DNA from: Pseudomonas sediminis
GTDB taxonomy: Bacteria > Pseudomonadota > Gammaproteobacteria > Pseudomonadales > Pseudomonadaceae
DNA: 64,000 nucleotides
Direction: 5' to 3'
NCBI RefSeq assembly: GCF_039555755.1
Contig: NZ_CP154631.1
Coordinates: forward strand, 1,860,001-1,924,000
Positions 16,335 to 24,568 of the stretch are shown here, in pieces. Under the pieces are notes generated by a model that was given only the letters and a program-made list of their open reading frames with translations, ran no database searches and was not told where the DNA came from. Made by a program: the position numbers and the translations under genes. How positions within the stretch are numbered: the stretch's first letter is position 1; each line of letters begins with the position of its first letter.

Positions 16335-18743
16335 ATGCGTCAACCTCGCTGCAACCTGCATTCGCTAACCCTCGCTGTGCAAACCGCCCTGCTCTGTTCC
16401 GGTCTGGCGCTGGCCGTGCCGCTGGCCAGCGCTGCACCCGCCGAGACTGCCGTGCAGATACAGGTTTTCGACATCGCTGCCGGCCCGCTGGCCGAGGTGC
16501 TCAACCGTTATGCCAGCGCTGCCGGCGTGGCGTTGTCGTTCGATGCCAGCGCGCTGCAGGGGCAAGACAGCCCGGGTCTGCAGGGCCCCTATCAGGTCGA
16601 GGACGGCTTTGCCCGTCTGCTGCAGGGCAGCGGCTTGCGCGCGGTGCGCCAGGCTGATGGGGTCTACGGCCTCGAAGCGCTGCCCGCGCCAAGTAAGCTG
16701 GGTAGTGATGTGTTGCAGCTGGAAGCGATGACCGTCAGCACGCTGCGCAGTGACAGTGCAGTGGGCGAGACCACGCAGCGCGTGACCGTCATAGACCGCC
16801 AGCAGATCGAGCAGCAGCTGGCGCTGAGCAGCGACCCGGGCCAGGTGCTGAGCAACCTGATTCCGTCCTACTCGCCGAGTCGGCAGAAGATGTCCAACGC
16901 CGGTGAGACGCTGCGTGGGCGCACCCCGCAATTTCTCGTCGACGGCGTGCCGCAAGCCAGTTCGATCCGCAACGACGGGCGCAGCAGCTATACCATCGAC
17001 CTGGCACAGATCGAGCGCATCGAGGTGATTCATGGCGCCTCGGCCGAGCACGGCGGCGGCGCCACCGGCGGCATCGTCAACTTCATCAGCCGTCGGCCCG
17101 AAGGTAACGGCGTCAGCCAGCACGCCGGGGTCAGCCTGGAGAGCGACGACCGCTTCAGCAAGGATGGCCTGAGCTACAAGATGAACTACCGACTCAGCGC
17201 CCAGCAGGGTGACTGGGAGACGCTGTTCGGTGCCACCTGGCAGGAGCGCGGTGCGTTCTACGATGCCAACGACGAGCTGATTGGCGTCGCCTACCCGGGC
17301 GAGATCCAGGACACCCGCGACCACGATCTGATGTTCAAGCTCGGCTACTGGATCGACGACGTGCAGCACCTGCAATTCAGTGCCAACCATTACGAGCTCA
17401 AGGGCAACAACGACTACGTGCCGGTGCTCGGCGACCGCGCCGCCGGTATTCCCACCACCGCGCGCAAGGGTGATCCGCAGGGCGACCCGGCGTTCAACGA
17501 GAACCGCCAGTACACCTTCAGCTACAGCAATCAGGACCTGTACGGCAACGTGCTCGATATGCAGCTCTATCACCAGCGCTACCGTGGCCAGTTCGGTGCG
17601 TTGATCTCAGCGACCTTCCAGGACCCCAACATAGCGCCGGTCGGCACCCTGTGGGAGCAAAGCCGCAGTGACTCGGAGAAATGGGGCGGCAAGCTGACCC
17701 TGCGCCGCAAAGGCCTGTTCGATGGTCTGCTGGATCTGACCGGTGGCCTCGATCTGATGCGTGACAAGGGTGAGCAGGTGCTGGTGCAGACCAATCGTAG
17801 CTATGTGCCGCCGTCCACCTACGACAACCAGGCCGGCTTCCTCCAGGGCGACCTGCACCTGACCGACAAGCTGACCCTGATGGCTGGCGTGCGCCGAGAG
17901 CATTCCGAGCTCGACGTGGATGACTTCCGCACCGTGTGGGGTACCAACAACGCCGGCGGGGTCAGCGTCACCGGCGGCAAGGTGTCGTTCGGCAAAACCC
18001 TGAGCAACTACGGATTCACCTACCAGGCCACCGACTGGGCGCAGCTCTACGGCGGCTACTCCGAAGGCTTCGGCATGCCTGACATCGGCCGTGTGCTGCG
18101 CGGGCTGGACGAACCGGGGCTGGAGGTGGAAAGCCTGCTGGAGCTGGAACCGATCGTCACCCGTTCGCGTGAAGTGGGCCTGCGTCTGAACTTCGACCGC
18201 GTGGACATGGAACTGAGCTATTACGAGTCCTTCTCCAGCGTCGGCGAGCGCCTGTCGGTGAACAGCGACGGCAACTACATCGCCAACCGCGAGCGAGTGG
18301 AGATCCAGGGGTACGAGCTGACCGGCAACTGGCATATCGATGACCGCCACAGCCTGCGTGGCAGCTACGCCCACAGCCAGGGTAAATCCGACACCGATGG
18401 CGACGGCAAGGTGGATACTCGCCTGACCGGCCTGAACATCTCGCCGGACCAGTACAGCCTGGGCTGGCAGGCCAACTGGAACGACGACTGGTCGAGCTAC
18501 CTGCAATACAACTACTACGTCAGCCGCAGCTTCGACGACCCGCGCCTGGAATTCGACGGCTACGCCCTGCTCTCGGCCAGCGTCAGCCGCCGCCTGCCGG
18601 TGGGCAGCCTGTCGCTGGGCATCGACAACCTGCTCGACGAGGACTATTTCACCTACTACTCGCAGTCGGCACGTATCGCCAACGACTACAACTTCAAGGG
18701 TCGTGGGCGCACCTTCACCCTGGGCTACCAGGTGGACTTCTAA
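16335..18743 (+). CDS. TonB-dependent siderophore receptor with signalling domain (cassette 2)
   Basis: An 802-residue paralogue of the receptor at 12294: signal peptide about 1-33, STN domain about 40-110 (FDIAAGPLAEVLNRYASAAG), plug (GRTPQFLVDGVPQ, IHGASAEHGGGATGGIVNFI) and a barrel ending RTFTLGYQVDF. Its C-terminus closely parallels receptor 1, suggesting duplication followed by divergence of ligand specificity. A candidate Fur-like stretch (AAAATATTCATTGTC, about 16246-16260) lies about 75 bp upstream. The ligand is unknown. Confidence 0.92.
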   Translation: MRQPRCNLHSLTLAVQTALLCSGLALAVPLASAAPAETAVQIQVFDIAAGPLAEVLNRYASAAGVALSFDASALQGQDSPGLQGPYQVEDGFARLLQGSGLRAVRQADGVYGLEALPAPSKLGSDVLQLEAMTVSTLRSDSAVGETTQRVTVIDRQQIEQQLALSSDPGQVLSNLIPSYSPSRQKMSNAGETLRGRTPQFLVDGVPQASSIRNDGRSSYTIDLAQIERIEVIHGASAEHGGGATGGIVNFISRRPEGNGVSQHAGVSLESDDRFSKDGLSYKMNYRLSAQQGDWETLFGATWQERGAFYDANDELIGVAYPGEIQDTRDHDLMFKLGYWIDDVQHLQFSANHYELKGNNDYVPVLGDRAAGIPTTARKGDPQGDPAFNENRQYTFSYSNQDLYGNVLDMQLYHQRYRGQFGALISATFQDPNIAPVGTLWEQSRSDSEKWGGKLTLRRKGLFDGLLDLTGGLDLMRDKGEQVLVQTNRSYVPPSTYDNQAGFLQGDLHLTDKLTLMAGVRREHSELDVDDFRTVWGTNNAGGVSVTGGKVSFGKTLSNYGFTYQATDWAQLYGGYSEGFGMPDIGRVLRGLDEPGLEVESLLELEPIVTRSREVGLRLNFDRVDMELSYYESFSSVGERLSVNSDGNYIANRERVEIQGYELTGNWHIDDRHSLRGSYAHSQGKSDTDGDGKVDTRLTGLNISPDQYSLGWQANWNDDWSSYLQYNYYVSRSFDDPRLEFDGYALLSASVSRRLPVGSLSLGIDNLLDEDYFTYYSQSARIANDYNFKGRGRTFTLGYQVDF

Positions 18744-18756
18744 CTCCAGCCAAGGC

Positions 18757-18784
18757 GCTGGAAAGCCCGTGGCGGCTTTCCAGC
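18757..18784 (+). terminator. hairpin after the second receptor gene
   Basis: GCTGGAAAGCC (18757-18767) pairs perfectly with GGCTTTCCAGC (18774-18784) around a 6-nt loop, 13 bp after the receptor stop. It lacks a good T-tract, so it may stabilise the 3' end rather than terminate efficiently. Confidence 0.5.
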
Positions 18785-18866
18785 AGGCCGGATTAGGGTG
18801 CGACAGATGACACTTCTACGGGGCGAGCTAGTCTGAACAAGAACCTTCACCACTCAGGAGTCCGTC

Positions 18867-19082
18867 ATGTCTACTCACCACACCTACAAGAAGATCGAGA
18901 TCGTCGGCTCGTCGCGCACCAGCATCGAGGAAGCCATCGAAAATGCCCTGGCCGAATGCGCCAAGAGCGTGCGCAACATGGATTGGTTCGAGGTGATCGA
19001 CACCCGTGGCCACATCGAGAATGGCAAGGTTGGGCACTACCAGGTCACGCTCAAGGTTGGCTTTCGCCTGAGCGGTAGCTGA
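18867..19082 (+). CDS. dodecin (flavin-binding storage protein)
   Basis: A 71-residue protein with the dodecin pattern: YKKIEIVGSSRTSIEEAIENAL, cut here at the family strand-helix turn, then VRNMDWFEVIDTRGHIENGK, where the Trp in the MDWFEV segment stacks on flavin, and a final strand YQVTLKVGFRL. Dodecins assemble into hollow dodecamers that store riboflavin, FMN or FAD. AGGAG (18857-18861) precedes the ATG. Confidence 0.92.
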   Translation: MSTHHTYKKIEIVGSSRTSIEEAIENALAECAKSVRNMDWFEVIDTRGHIENGKVGHYQVTLKVGFRLSGS

Positions 19083-19191
19083 CAGGCACTCAGGCGCAAG
19101 GCTGTGGCACCGCGCACAGCGACGAGGGCTGTCGCTGGCGAGGTGTGCTCGGTTCGGGCAAGCTGCGCGGGCCAATTCAGGGAGGAATGCC

Positions 19192-19773
19192 ATGTTCAGA
19201 CTCGTGCTGCTGCTCAGCCTGCTCGCACTCGCGGGCTGCGTCGACAACGAACCGCCTCTCGCCGAGGAGCGCCGACTGCTGCTCAGTGGCGAGGATTTCG
19301 CCGCCTACGAGGCCCCGGACGAGGGGCGCTACGAGAAGCAGGTGACCTACGCTGCGCGCAGCATAGACCTCAGTTTCGAGAGCGCGGGCAGCGACTGGTT
19401 CTACCTCTACAGCGGTGTCTCCCTCTACCCGCGCGCCGGTGATGCCTTGATGACCAGCTACGCCGAGACGTTCGGCGCCTCGTTCGGCCTGCGTGACAGC
19501 GGGCTGGTACAACAGGATCTACCGCTGGACACCAAGCTGGCCAGCCGCGCCAGCCTAAAGCTGCTGACCCAGGACGGTGAGCCGGTGGGCAACCTGTTCT
19601 ATGCCACGGTCGGCAATAAATCGATGTTCACCATTTTCACCGGCGTGTACTTCGAACAGGCCGAGGACTTCGAGGCATTCATCGCGCCCAAGCTGCTGGC
19701 GTTGCGCGAATACCAGCACAGCGATCCGCTGCTGAGCTGGGCGAGCGACAAACTGGGGTTTGGCGCCGACTGA
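19192..19773 (+). CDS. putative lipoprotein of unknown function
   Basis: A 193-residue protein with a lipoprotein signal peptide: hydrophobic core MFRLVLLLSLLALAGC with lipobox LAGC (Cys16). GGAGG at 19182-19186 provides a good ribosome-binding site. The mature part is acidic and aromatic-rich with no domain I recognise. It is convergent with the SpmA/B-like gene (21 bp between ends). Confidence 0.75.
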   Translation: MFRLVLLLSLLALAGCVDNEPPLAEERRLLLSGEDFAAYEAPDEGRYEKQVTYAARSIDLSFESAGSDWFYLYSGVSLYPRAGDALMTSYAETFGASFGLRDSGLVQQDLPLDTKLASRASLKLLTQDGEPVGNLFYATVGNKSMFTIFTGVYFEQAEDFEAFIAPKLLALREYQHSDPLLSWASDKLGFGAD

Positions 19774-19794
19774 GCGGCCCTGACTTCGGAGCGA

Positions 19795-21024
19795 TCAGCC
19801 GAAGAACCAGTAGCACACGCCGATGGCGGCGATGATCCCGGCCGCATCGGCGACCAGGGCGCAGCCCACGGCATGGCGGGCGCGCTGCAGGCCGACCGCA
19901 CCGAAGTACACCGCCAGCACGTAGAACGTCGTTTCGGTACTGCCCTGCACCGTCGCCGCAACCAGCGCCGGAAAGCTGTCGACGCCGAAGTTCTCCATGG
20001 TTTCGATCAGCATGGCGCGAGCGGCACCGCCGGAGAAGGGTTTGATCAGCGCAGTGGGCAGGGCATCGACGAAGCGGGTATCCCAGCCCAGCGCTTCGAT
20101 CAGCCAGCGAATGCCATCGAGGCCGAAATCCAGCGCGCCGGATGCGCGTAGAACGCCGATGGCGCAGAGCATGGCGACCAGATACGGCAGCAAGCTCTTG
20201 GCCACGTCGAAGCCTTCCTTGGCACCGTCGATGAAGCTCTCGTACACCGCCACCTTGCGCAGCGCGCCGACCACCAGAAACATCAGGATCAAGCCGAACA
20301 GGGTGAGGTTACCGAGCAGCGATGACAGCGCCGCCAGCGCCGTGGCGCTCATGCCGGCGAGCAGGGCCATGAAACTGCCGAGCAGCAGCGCGGTGGGAAT
20401 CAGGTAGGCCAGCACCACCGGGTCCCACAAACGCAGGCGTTGCATCACCGATACCGCCAGCAGGCCTGCCAGGGTCGACGCGCTGGTCGCCAGCAGGATC
20501 GGCAGAAATACCAGCGTGGGATCTTCAGCACCTTGCTGCACGCGGTACATGAAGATCGATACCGGCAGTAGGGTCAGTGAGGAGGTGTTGAGTACCAGGA
20601 ACAGGATCTGTGCATTGCTCGCCGTGGTGGCGCTGGGGTTGAGATCCTGCAAGGCGCGCATGGCCTTGAGGCCGATGGGCGTGGCAGCGTTATCGAGCCC
20701 CAAGCCGTTGGCGGCGAAGTTCATGCTGATCAGCCCCAACGCTGGATGGCCGCGTGGCACTTCCGGCATCAGGCGGGCGAACAATGGGCCCAGCATGCGT
20801 GCGAGCAGATCCACCAGCCCGGCCTTTTCGGCGATGCGCAGTAGCCCCAGCCAGAGTGTCAGGGTGCCGAACAGCACCACCATCAGCTCCACCGAGAGCT
20901 TGGCCATGGCGAACAGGCTTTCGACCATTGCGCCGAATACGGCTGCATCACCGCCAATCAGCCAGCGTGCCAGAGCGGCAGCGGCTCCCAGCAGAAAAAA
21001 GCTCAGCCACAGACCGTTGAGCAT
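19795..21024 (-). CDS. nucleoside-recognition-domain membrane protein (SpmA/SpmB-like fusion)
   Basis: A 409-residue polytopic protein. The N-terminal half contains SpmA-like motifs (GLISMNFAANGLGLDNAATPIGLKAM, of which NFAANGLGLDNAATP is the diagnostic core, and SNAQILFLVLNTSSLTLLP) and the C-terminal half resembles SpmB/gate domains (FSGGAARAMLIE, VAATVQGSTETTFYVLAVYF). In Bacillus the two halves are separate spore-maturation proteins; fused forms occur in many non-sporulating Gram-negatives, probably as transporters of unknown substrate. It stands alone, flanked by unrelated genes. Confidence 0.82.
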   Translation of the reverse strand: MLNGLWLSFFLLGAAAALARWLIGGDAAVFGAMVESLFAMAKLSVELMVVLFGTLTLWLGLLRIAEKAGLVDLLARMLGPLFARLMPEVPRGHPALGLISMNFAANGLGLDNAATPIGLKAMRALQDLNPSATTASNAQILFLVLNTSSLTLLPVSIFMYRVQQGAEDPTLVFLPILLATSASTLAGLLAVSVMQRLRLWDPVVLAYLIPTALLLGSFMALLAGMSATALAALSSLLGNLTLFGLILMFLVVGALRKVAVYESFIDGAKEGFDVAKSLLPYLVAMLCAIGVLRASGALDFGLDGIRWLIEALGWDTRFVDALPTALIKPFSGGAARAMLIETMENFGVDSFPALVAATVQGSTETTFYVLAVYFGAVGLQRARHAVGCALVADAAGIIAAIGVCYWFFG

Positions 21025-21183
21025 TGCGATCCCCCTAGATTGGCAAGCGAAGCCTTCCCTGATCGCCTTCTCCCTGAGGAAGAAGATGGTGCAAAGCGCC
21101 AGATGAAGGAGGGCATGCCGTTATGGCGGGGGGATGATAACGTGCCGGCGGTGTCTGTGGGACAGCCGGCAAACTGCCGTCAC

Positions 21184-21645
21184 TCAATACCAGTTGGGAT
21201 CGCTGCGCAGCTGTTCCATCAGCACCTGCTGGATTTCCTCGTCCGGCTCGCCCAGCCAACGCAGGCTGGCATGCTCGCTTGGCGCGCGGTCTTCCGGCAG
21301 GCCATCCGGTACCTGCACATACAGCGCGTAGGCATCGTCGTCTTCCCATTCGAAGGCGACATAGGCGCGCTGATTGAAGCATCGGTTCGCTTCACAGATC
21401 TGGCCAACCAGATAGCGATCACTATCGGCTTCCACTGCCTGCATGGGAGTGGACAGGCCGCTGAGGTTGATCAGCCAGTCCGGCAAGCGCTCTTCGTTCT
21501 TTACCAGATCCTGCCAGGCTTCACGGTACTCGGTGTTGCTGGTGAGCAGCTCGCCTGGATGGAAACTGGCGTCTCGGTCGGCGGCCTGAGCCGCCAGGGC
21601 GCCGCCCATCAGCAGGGCGGCGGCAATGGCGTGGATCGATTGCAT
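21184..21645 (-). CDS. Ivy-family (inhibitor of vertebrate lysozyme)-like periplasmic protein
   Basis: A 153-residue protein with signal peptide (about 1-21, ending AQA). The segment YLVGQICEANRCFNQRAYVAFEW, in which the Cys84-Cys89 loop sits, and the ending LRWLGEPDEEIQQVLMEQL then DPNWY resemble Ivy proteins, which block c-type lysozymes in the periplasm. In classical Ivy the disulfide loop reads CKPHDC with a catalytic-cleft-binding His; here the loop is CEANRC and the His is absent, so inhibition is uncertain. The ribosome-binding site AGGGAGA (21651-21657) abuts a MITE-like element. Confidence 0.65.
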   Translation of the reverse strand: MQSIHAIAAALLMGGALAAQAADRDASFHPGELLTSNTEYREAWQDLVKNEERLPDWLINLSGLSTPMQAVEADSDRYLVGQICEANRCFNQRAYVAFEWEDDDAYALYVQVPDGLPEDRAPSEHASLRWLGEPDEEIQQVLMEQLRSDPNWY

Positions 21646-21655
21646 CTATGTCTCC

Positions 21656-21803
21656 CTAGCAGGCTGTTGAAAAACTATCTGCGTTGCCACTGCTGCGTTA
21701 AAAACAGGCTCAAAATGCTCATTTACAGCTCGTAAACTCCGCTTTTTCGCCTTTTTTTGCCTTGCATTGGCTGCCTCGCCTACGTTTTTCAACGGCCTGC
21801 TAG
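21656..21803. mobile_element. 148-bp MITE-like element with 20-bp terminal inverted repeats
   Basis: CTAGCAGGCTGTTGAAAAAC (21656-21675) and GTTTTTCAACGGCCTGCTAG (21784-21803) are inverted repeats with one mismatch. The interior is non-coding, with a run of T and C. The outermost CTAG on each side may be a 4-bp target duplication. The element lies between the Ivy-like gene and DUF1328: its left edge touches the Ivy Shine-Dalgarno and its right edge provides the DUF1328 stop codon. Confidence 0.75.
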
Positions 21804-21964
21804 AGGCGCGGGCGGCGGCCCATGACAAACGAGACGATGAACAGCACCAGGAACACCACGAATAGAATCTTGGCGATACCTGCAGCGGTGCCGGCGATAC
21901 CACCGAAGCCCAGTACGGCGGCGATGATGGCGATGATCAGGAAAGTGACTGCCCAACTAAGCAT
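21800..21964 (-). CDS. DUF1328 (YtjA-like) small membrane protein
   Basis: A 54-residue protein with two hydrophobic helices ([20 protein letters not shown] and [18 protein letters not shown]) joined by the conserved AGTAAGIAK loop. Length and sequence fit DUF1328. Homologues are small inner-membrane proteins of unknown function, often stress-induced. The TAG stop (21800-21802) falls within the CTAG border of the MITE-like element, so the present 3' end was set by, or at, that insertion. GGAGAAACACC precedes the ATG. Confidence 0.88.
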   Translation of the reverse strand: MLSWAVTFLIIAIIAAVLGFGGIAGTAAGIAKILFVVFLVLFIVSFVMGRRPRL

Positions 21965-21983
21965 GGTGTTTCTCCTTGATGGA

Positions 21984-22229
21984 TCAGTAGGTAATGGCCC
22001 AGGCAGGCCAGGGGTCTTGCGCGTTACTCGGGACCGAAGGCTGGGGCGCGGCGCCCGTGGGCAGCACCAGCTCGGCGGTATTGCGGCTTGCGCACAGGGT
22101 CTGGCCAATCAGTACAACGCTGGTGAGCGTCAGACTGAGCAGAAGCAGCAGGGTGGCGAGCACCAGAGCAACTATCCATACGGCGGTTCTCCTGTTGCGT
22201 GGGAGGCGGATGGCTCGGGTTTGTGGCAT
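21984..22229 (-). CDS. small single-span membrane protein, hypothetical
   Basis: An 81-residue protein starting at the ATG at 22229 with GAAGAGA upstream. After a basic N-terminus (about residues 1-15) a long hydrophobic helix ([20 protein letters not shown]) is followed by a short Pro/Ala-rich tail. I recognise no family. It is 19 bp upstream of DUF1328 and likely co-transcribed with it; a sigma54-like promoter lies about 65 bp upstream. Confidence 0.55.
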   Translation of the reverse strand: MPQTRAIRLPRNRRTAVWIVALVLATLLLLLSLTLTSVVLIGQTLCASRNTAELVLPTGAAPQPSVPSNAQDPWPAWAITY

Positions 22230-22291
22230 ATCCGTCTCTTCCTTTTTTCTGCATTGCAACCGGTACATGACCAGTTGCGTACTAGGACTAG

Positions 22292-22307
22292 TGCAGCACC
22301 CGTGCCA
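22292..22307 (-). promoter_or_regulatory. candidate sigma54 (-24/-12) promoter
   Basis: On the minus strand, TGGCACGGGTGCTGCA matches the RpoN consensus TGGCACG-N4-TTGCW at all but one position. It would start transcription near 22280 toward the small membrane protein and DUF1328. The rest of the 326-bp gap 22230-22555 holds an ACTAG-GA-CTAGT dyad (22281-22292) but no gene. Confidence 0.45.
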
Positions 22308-22555
22308 GACTTTTTGTTTACTAAAAGTCATTTAAAATCATGGTCTTACAATTGAGTGATGGCACTTCGTGGTAGGCATACTGCCCGAATGAGGTTTGCC
22401 GAGTCGTGCGTTTTGCCCGACCGGGCATGGGATGTGGCGTTTTGCGCCCTGCCAGAGTGGTCGCCCGTCGACTGCACAGTCGGTATACTCGTCGCGCCCG
22501 TGTGCCATGCGGGTTCCGCGCCCAGAACAACAACCGCGCCGCGAGTCTCGAACCG

Positions 22556-22960
22556 ATGAACGACTACGAACAGGAAGACCCGATTCCCCAGGGCGACCTC
22601 GCTCTGCAGATCACCGCGTTGCCGCGCGAGACCAATGGTTTCGGTGATATCTACGGTGGCTGGCTGGTGTCGCAGATGGACCTCGCTGGTACCGCGATGG
22701 CGAGCAAGGTTGCAGGTGGCCGCGTGGCGACCGTTGCCATCGATCGCATGGCCTTTCTGGTACCGGTATCGGTGGGCGCGCAGCTCTCGTTCTACACCCA
22801 GGCGCTGGAGATCGGCCGCAGTTCGATTCAGATGATGGTCGAGGTGTGGAGCGATGATCCGCTGTCCAACGAGTGGCGCAAGGTCACCGAAGCGGTATTC
22901 GTCTTCGTCGCCATCGACGGCAGTGGCCGCACTCGTCCGGTGCCGCCACGTCGAGGCTGA
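22556..22960 (+). CDS. acyl-CoA thioesterase, YciA/hotdog family
   Basis: The 134-residue protein has the hotdog-fold features of YciA-type acyl-CoA thioesterases: an early strand ending in the ALPRETNGFGDIYGGWLVSQMD helix region (catalytic Asn/Asp-type GDIYGGWLVSQMD), and the VATVAIDRMAFLVPVSVG strand. Such enzymes hydrolyse short- to medium-chain acyl-CoAs. The start at 22556 is preceded by a poor ribosome-binding site; frames open further upstream lack family sequence. Transcription formerly ended at a hairpin at 22984 that is now split by the IS. Confidence 0.85.
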   Translation: MNDYEQEDPIPQGDLALQITALPRETNGFGDIYGGWLVSQMDLAGTAMASKVAGGRVATVAIDRMAFLVPVSVGAQLSFYTQALEIGRSSIQMMVEVWSDDPLSNEWRKVTEAVFVFVAIDGSGRTRPVPPRRG

Positions 22961-22983
22961 CCGCCTGCTGAATTGCAGTAACG

Positions 22984-22994
22984 AAAACGCCGGC
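22984..22994 (+). terminator. left arm of a terminator hairpin interrupted by the IS
   Basis: AAAACGCCGGC here pairs perfectly with GCCGGCGTTTT at 24612-24622. Removing the IS and one copy of TAGAA restores an 11-bp stem with a 5-nt loop between the thioesterase gene (+) and dctP (-), with T-runs suitable for both strands. Confidence 0.75.
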
Positions 22995-23039
22995 TAGAAC
23001 AGACTGTGTGAAAACCTAGCAGTCTGAGAGCAAGCTGAA

Positions 23040-23073
23040 GACAATGCCTCTATCGGTCGATAGGGGCATTGTC
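23040..23073 (+). promoter_or_regulatory. hairpin covering the transposase ribosome-binding site
   Basis: GACAATGCCTCTATC (23040-23054) pairs with GATAGGGGCATTGTC (23059-23073), with one G-T pair. The right arm contains the likely Shine-Dalgarno AGGGG (23062-23066) and the stem ends 4 bp before the ATG. Transcripts reading through from outside the element would fold this hairpin and limit translation. Confidence 0.5.
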
Positions 23074-23077
23074 GTTT

Positions 23078-24502
23078 ATGGGCTATATCCAAGGTGAAGA
23101 TCGGCAACAAAGCAGCCTGTTTCCGCCGACATTGGAAGAGCTGGTTCCTGAGGATCATCTAGTTCGAGTCATCGAGGCCTATGTGGCTCGTCTGGATCTG
23201 AAGGTACTGGGGTTCAGCAAGGCTGAGCCGCTCAAGACTGGGCGCCCTGGCTACGATCCAGCTGATTTGCTCAAGCTATACCTATATGGCTACTTCCAGC
23301 GCATTCGCTCCTCTCGTCGATTGGAGGCGGAGTGCCAGCGCAATATCGAGGTGATGTGGTTGCTGGGTCGTCTGGCGCCGGACTTCAAGACCATCGCGGA
23401 TTTTCGCAAAGATAACAGCATGGCCTTTCAGGCGACTTGCAAGGCTTTCGTCCAGTTCTGTCGCCAGGCGAGCTTGATCAGTGGGGAGCTGGTGGCCATC
23501 GATGGCAGCAAGTTCCAAGCGGTAGCTTCGCTGCGCAAGCACCTGAGCGTGGAGAAGCTCAAGCGTCAACAAGCGAAGCTGGAAAAACACATTGCCCAGT
23601 ACCTGGCCCAGCTTGATGAGGGTGATGCACAAGACGCGCAAGAGACGATTGACCGGGCAGCGGTGAAACAGGCGCTACGCCAGCTACAGGATCGCCATGC
23701 CGATAACTTGACCGTAAAAGCGCTGATGGAGGCGCAGGGCCTGGAACAGTTCGTCGAAGGCGAAGCGGATGCCAAGAAGATGCGCTGCTCAGGCAAGAGC
23801 CCTTGCGTGGCCTACAACGTGCAGAGCGCTGTCGATGCCGAGCATGGCCTGATCGTGCATCACGAAGTGACCAGTGACTGCACCGACAACCAGCAGTTGG
23901 AGCCGATGGCCAAAGCGACTCATGCGGTTCTGCAGCAGCCTGAGCTGACCGTCACGGCTGATGCAGGTTATTCCAACGGGGCGCAGTTTCAAGCCTGCGA
24001 AGAAGCGGGCATTACGGCTTTCGTCCCCGTGAATCGCGCGCCCAACAACCAGGGCGGCGGCACACTGTTTGCGCGTCAGGACTTCACTTACGATCCTGCG
24101 ACCGACAGCTTCCAATGTCCTGCGGGCAAGACCCTGTCGCTCAAACAGCTCAATCGTGGCACTCGCCTTTACGCAGCCCGTGCCAAGGACTGCGGGAACT
24201 GCCCATTAAAAGCCAAGTGCACACAGGCCCAACGGCGTCATATCAGCCGCCATCCCAACGAAGAGGCGTTCGCGCGGATGGAGAAACGACTCGAAACTCA
24301 TCCTGAGATGATGGGACGGCGACGAGCAATCGTCGAGCACCCTTTTGGCAATCTCAAACAATGGATTCTGGGCAACGGTCGTTTTCTAGTGCGCCATTTC
24401 AGCGGGGTGAGAGCTGAGATGGCGATGGCCGTGCAAGCCTACAACCTCAAACGTGCTATTTCGGTACTCGGGGCACGCCGCATGATCGAGCTGCTGACCT
24501 GA
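23078..24502 (+). CDS. IS1182-family DDE transposase
   Basis: A 474-residue transposase: N-terminal DUF772-type domain (QSSLFPPTLEELVPEDHLVR, PGYDPADLLKLYLYGYFQRI) and DDE catalytic core, with likely acidic residues in LVAIDGSKF, TVTADAGYSNG and the C-terminal RRAIVEHPFGNLKQWI region. A Cys-rich segment (CGNCPLKAKC) precedes the end. ATG at 23078 is preferred over the TTG at 23069. The frame is intact, so the element could be autonomous. Confidence 0.93.
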   Translation: MGYIQGEDRQQSSLFPPTLEELVPEDHLVRVIEAYVARLDLKVLGFSKAEPLKTGRPGYDPADLLKLYLYGYFQRIRSSRRLEAECQRNIEVMWLLGRLAPDFKTIADFRKDNSMAFQATCKAFVQFCRQASLISGELVAIDGSKFQAVASLRKHLSVEKLKRQQAKLEKHIAQYLAQLDEGDAQDAQETIDRAAVKQALRQLQDRHADNLTVKALMEAQGLEQFVEGEADAKKMRCSGKSPCVAYNVQSAVDAEHGLIVHHEVTSDCTDNQQLEPMAKATHAVLQQPELTVTADAGYSNGAQFQACEEAGITAFVPVNRAPNNQGGGTLFARQDFTYDPATDSFQCPAGKTLSLKQLNRGTRLYAARAKDCGNCPLKAKCTQAQRRHISRHPNEEAFARMEKRLETHPEMMGRRRAIVEHPFGNLKQWILGNGRFLVRHFSGVRAEMAMAVQAYNLKRAISVLGARRMIELLT

Positions 24503-24535
24503 GCGCTGCACTTTGCATCATTGCACCAGTAAAAA

Positions 24536-24568
24536 CACAAACGCCCCGAATCAATCGAGGCGTTTGTA
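24536..24568 (+). terminator. hairpin at the 3' end of the IS
   Basis: ACAAACGCC and GGCGTTTGT form a 9-bp stem around about 13 bases between the transposase stop and the right inverted repeat, resembling an intrinsic terminator on either strand. It may compensate for the terminator split by the insertion. Confidence 0.5.

Noticed and set aside
18867..22960. Horizontal-transfer island from dodecin to thioesterase
   Set aside because: Apart from the MITE and the adjacent IS, base composition looks like the rest and genes are ordinary Pseudomonas genes; no integrase or attachment site.
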